From: Lineolata rhizophorae
Lineage: Eukaryota; Ascomycota; Dothideomycetes; Lineolatales; Lineolataceae
Length of the DNA stretch: 64,000 nt
NCBI GenBank assembly: GCA_010093515.1
Contig: MU001697.1
Span: 69,178 to 133,177, forward strand
Direction: 5' to 3'
Every line of letters begins with the position of its first letter. Position 1 is the stretch's first letter. The translations under genes were made by a program, and so were the position numbers. The notes under the pieces are model-generated. The model made no database searches, was not told the origin of the DNA, and saw nothing but the letters and a program-made list of their open reading frames with translations. Shown here one piece after another: positions 63,451 to 64,000 of this stretch.

Positions 63451-64000
63451 ATGGTTAGTTTCGCTCGAATCTACTCATTACAACCCATACTAAATATCCA
63501 GGCTCCCATACCTCCTCGAAAATCGAACCCAAAATCCTCCTCGCGCACCGCGGAATCGTCCCGGCCCCGTACAACCTACCCAGCCCCAACCACCACTTTC
63601 ACCACGACCAAAAAAGACAAGCGCGCCATGAAGCGCTCGATCCTGCTCAACAAGATCGAAAAATCCTACGCGCAGCCGGCCAAGAAGCGGCGGCGGCCGA
63701 GCAAGAAGCTGGTGGCGAACCTCGAGTCGCTGACCGAGGCGCTGCCCGACGTCGGCGAGGACGACCGCGATAACGGCGACGGCGAGGCGGTGGTCGGCCA
63801 GGCGCGGATACGGCATCGGAGCCTGAAGAGCAGGCCGGGTGCGATGAAGCGGAAGGAGAAGCTCGAGCGCATGGAGAGGGAGCGGTTCGATCGGAATATG
63901 GCGCAGATGCTGGGTGGCGGGGCGCAGCAGCCGCCTGGTGGGATGGAGACGGACGCTGGAGCCGGAGCGGCGGAGGGAAGTCGTTCGGCGTTGAGGTTTT
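63451..64000 (+). CDS. slx9: SLX9-like ribosome biogenesis protein (5' part, runs off the window)
   Basis: The first exon contributes only the ATG (63451-63453), followed by a 48-nt intron (GTTAGT to TATCCAG, with CTAA branch-like sequence) and exon 2 from 63502 to the window edge. The protein begins MAPIPPRKSNPKSSSRTAES. Two blocks match the SLX9/FAM207A family: TKKDKRAMKRSILLNKIEKS with KKRRRPSKKLVANLESLTEALPDV, and the C-terminal SLKSRPGAMKRKEKLERMERERFDRNMAQM. SLX9 acts in the nucleolus with 90S/pre-40S particles and nuclear export of small subunits. The stop lies beyond position 64000. At least 167 residues are visible; family members are about 170-210. Highly basic, no membrane span. 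Confidence 0.78.
   Translation, partial: MVSFARIYSLQPILNIQAPIPPRKSNPKSSSRTAESSRPRTTYPAPTTTFTTTKKDKRAMKRSILLNKIEKSYAQPAKKRRRPSKKLVANLESLTEALPDVGEDDRDNGDGEAVVGQARIRHRSLKSRPGAMKRKEKLERMERERFDRNMAQMLGGGAQQPPGGMETDAGAGAAEGSRSALRF

Noticed and set aside
1-64000. Search for a biosynthetic cluster, heterokaryon-incompatibility genes, or intact transposons
   Set aside because: No polyketide or peptide synthase, P450, transporter, HET domain, NACHT, transposase or reverse-transcriptase motif is visible in any frame.

Overview
The window looks like nuclear DNA of a filamentous ascomycete (Pezizomycotina, most likely a Sordariomycete). I base this on short introns of mostly 48-175 nt with GTRNGY-type donors, a strong preference for G or C at third codon positions in genes, and several proteins with a filamentous-fungal character: an EsdC-type glycogen-binding protein, an STAG-type pepsin-like surface protein, an RGS protein with three membrane spans, and a small MCYQVVERY-type cysteine protein. 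I cannot name the genus from sequence alone. No tools were run; every family name comes from reading motifs.

I support 17 protein-coding genes and one tRNA gene; 11 of the protein genes were resolved into exons with consistent phase. From left to right they are: an NmrA/isoflavone-reductase-like oxidoreductase (863-2050, +); a GPI-type cell-wall protein with Asp-Asn-Pro repeats (2564-4891, -); a membrane-anchored pepsin-fold protein lacking its first catalytic Asp (6556-8691, +); an Mpv17/PMP22 protein (9430-10240, -); a tRNA-Pro(CGG) with an intron (10901-11005, -); a RAX1/RgsB-like RGS protein (13574-14788, -); a small coiled-coil/poly-Gln protein (16970-17584, +); a membrane RING-H2 protein (20047-20929, +); a bHLH factor with the SREBP-type tyrosine (23914-25509, +); a short TATA-driven gene (27368-27655, -); a YCII-domain protein (29269-29712, -); a WBP11/Saf1-type splicing protein (30783-31664, -); a 960-residue PPxY protein with 11-residue repeats (32213-35095, -); a short-chain dehydrogenase (36617-37466, +); a Ysc84-domain protein (41077-44139, +); a Ser/Gly-rich secreted membrane protein (46729-47653, +); the small cysteine protein (51910-52134, +); EsdC (58843-59768, -); and the 5' part of an SLX9-like ribosome biogenesis gene running off the right edge (from 63451, +).

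The genes form no obvious cluster or pathway. Loosely, there is a surface group (GPI wall protein, pepsin-like protein, Ser/Gly-rich protein), a signalling or polarity group (RGS-3TM, Ysc84 actin-binding, RING-H2) and an RNA/ribosome group (WBP11-like, SLX9-like). The layout is gene-poor for such a fungus. GC-rich, pyrimidine-rich promoter and leader DNA alternates with AT-rich tracts without readable genes (about 0-0.9, 10.3-12.4, 38.2-39.2, 48.1-49.6 and 62.3-63.4 kb). A 6.7-kb stretch (52.1-58.8 kb) contains no gene I can support and includes a 150-base assembly gap among microsatellites.

No secondary-metabolite cluster, CRISPR array, rRNA or intact mobile element is visible. The most distinctive signals are a Ysc84 domain interrupted by a disordered insert, the 11-residue amphipathic repeats, the lost catalytic Asp in the pepsin-like protein, and a short gene whose leader carries an identical 14-nt element twice, exactly 100 nt apart.
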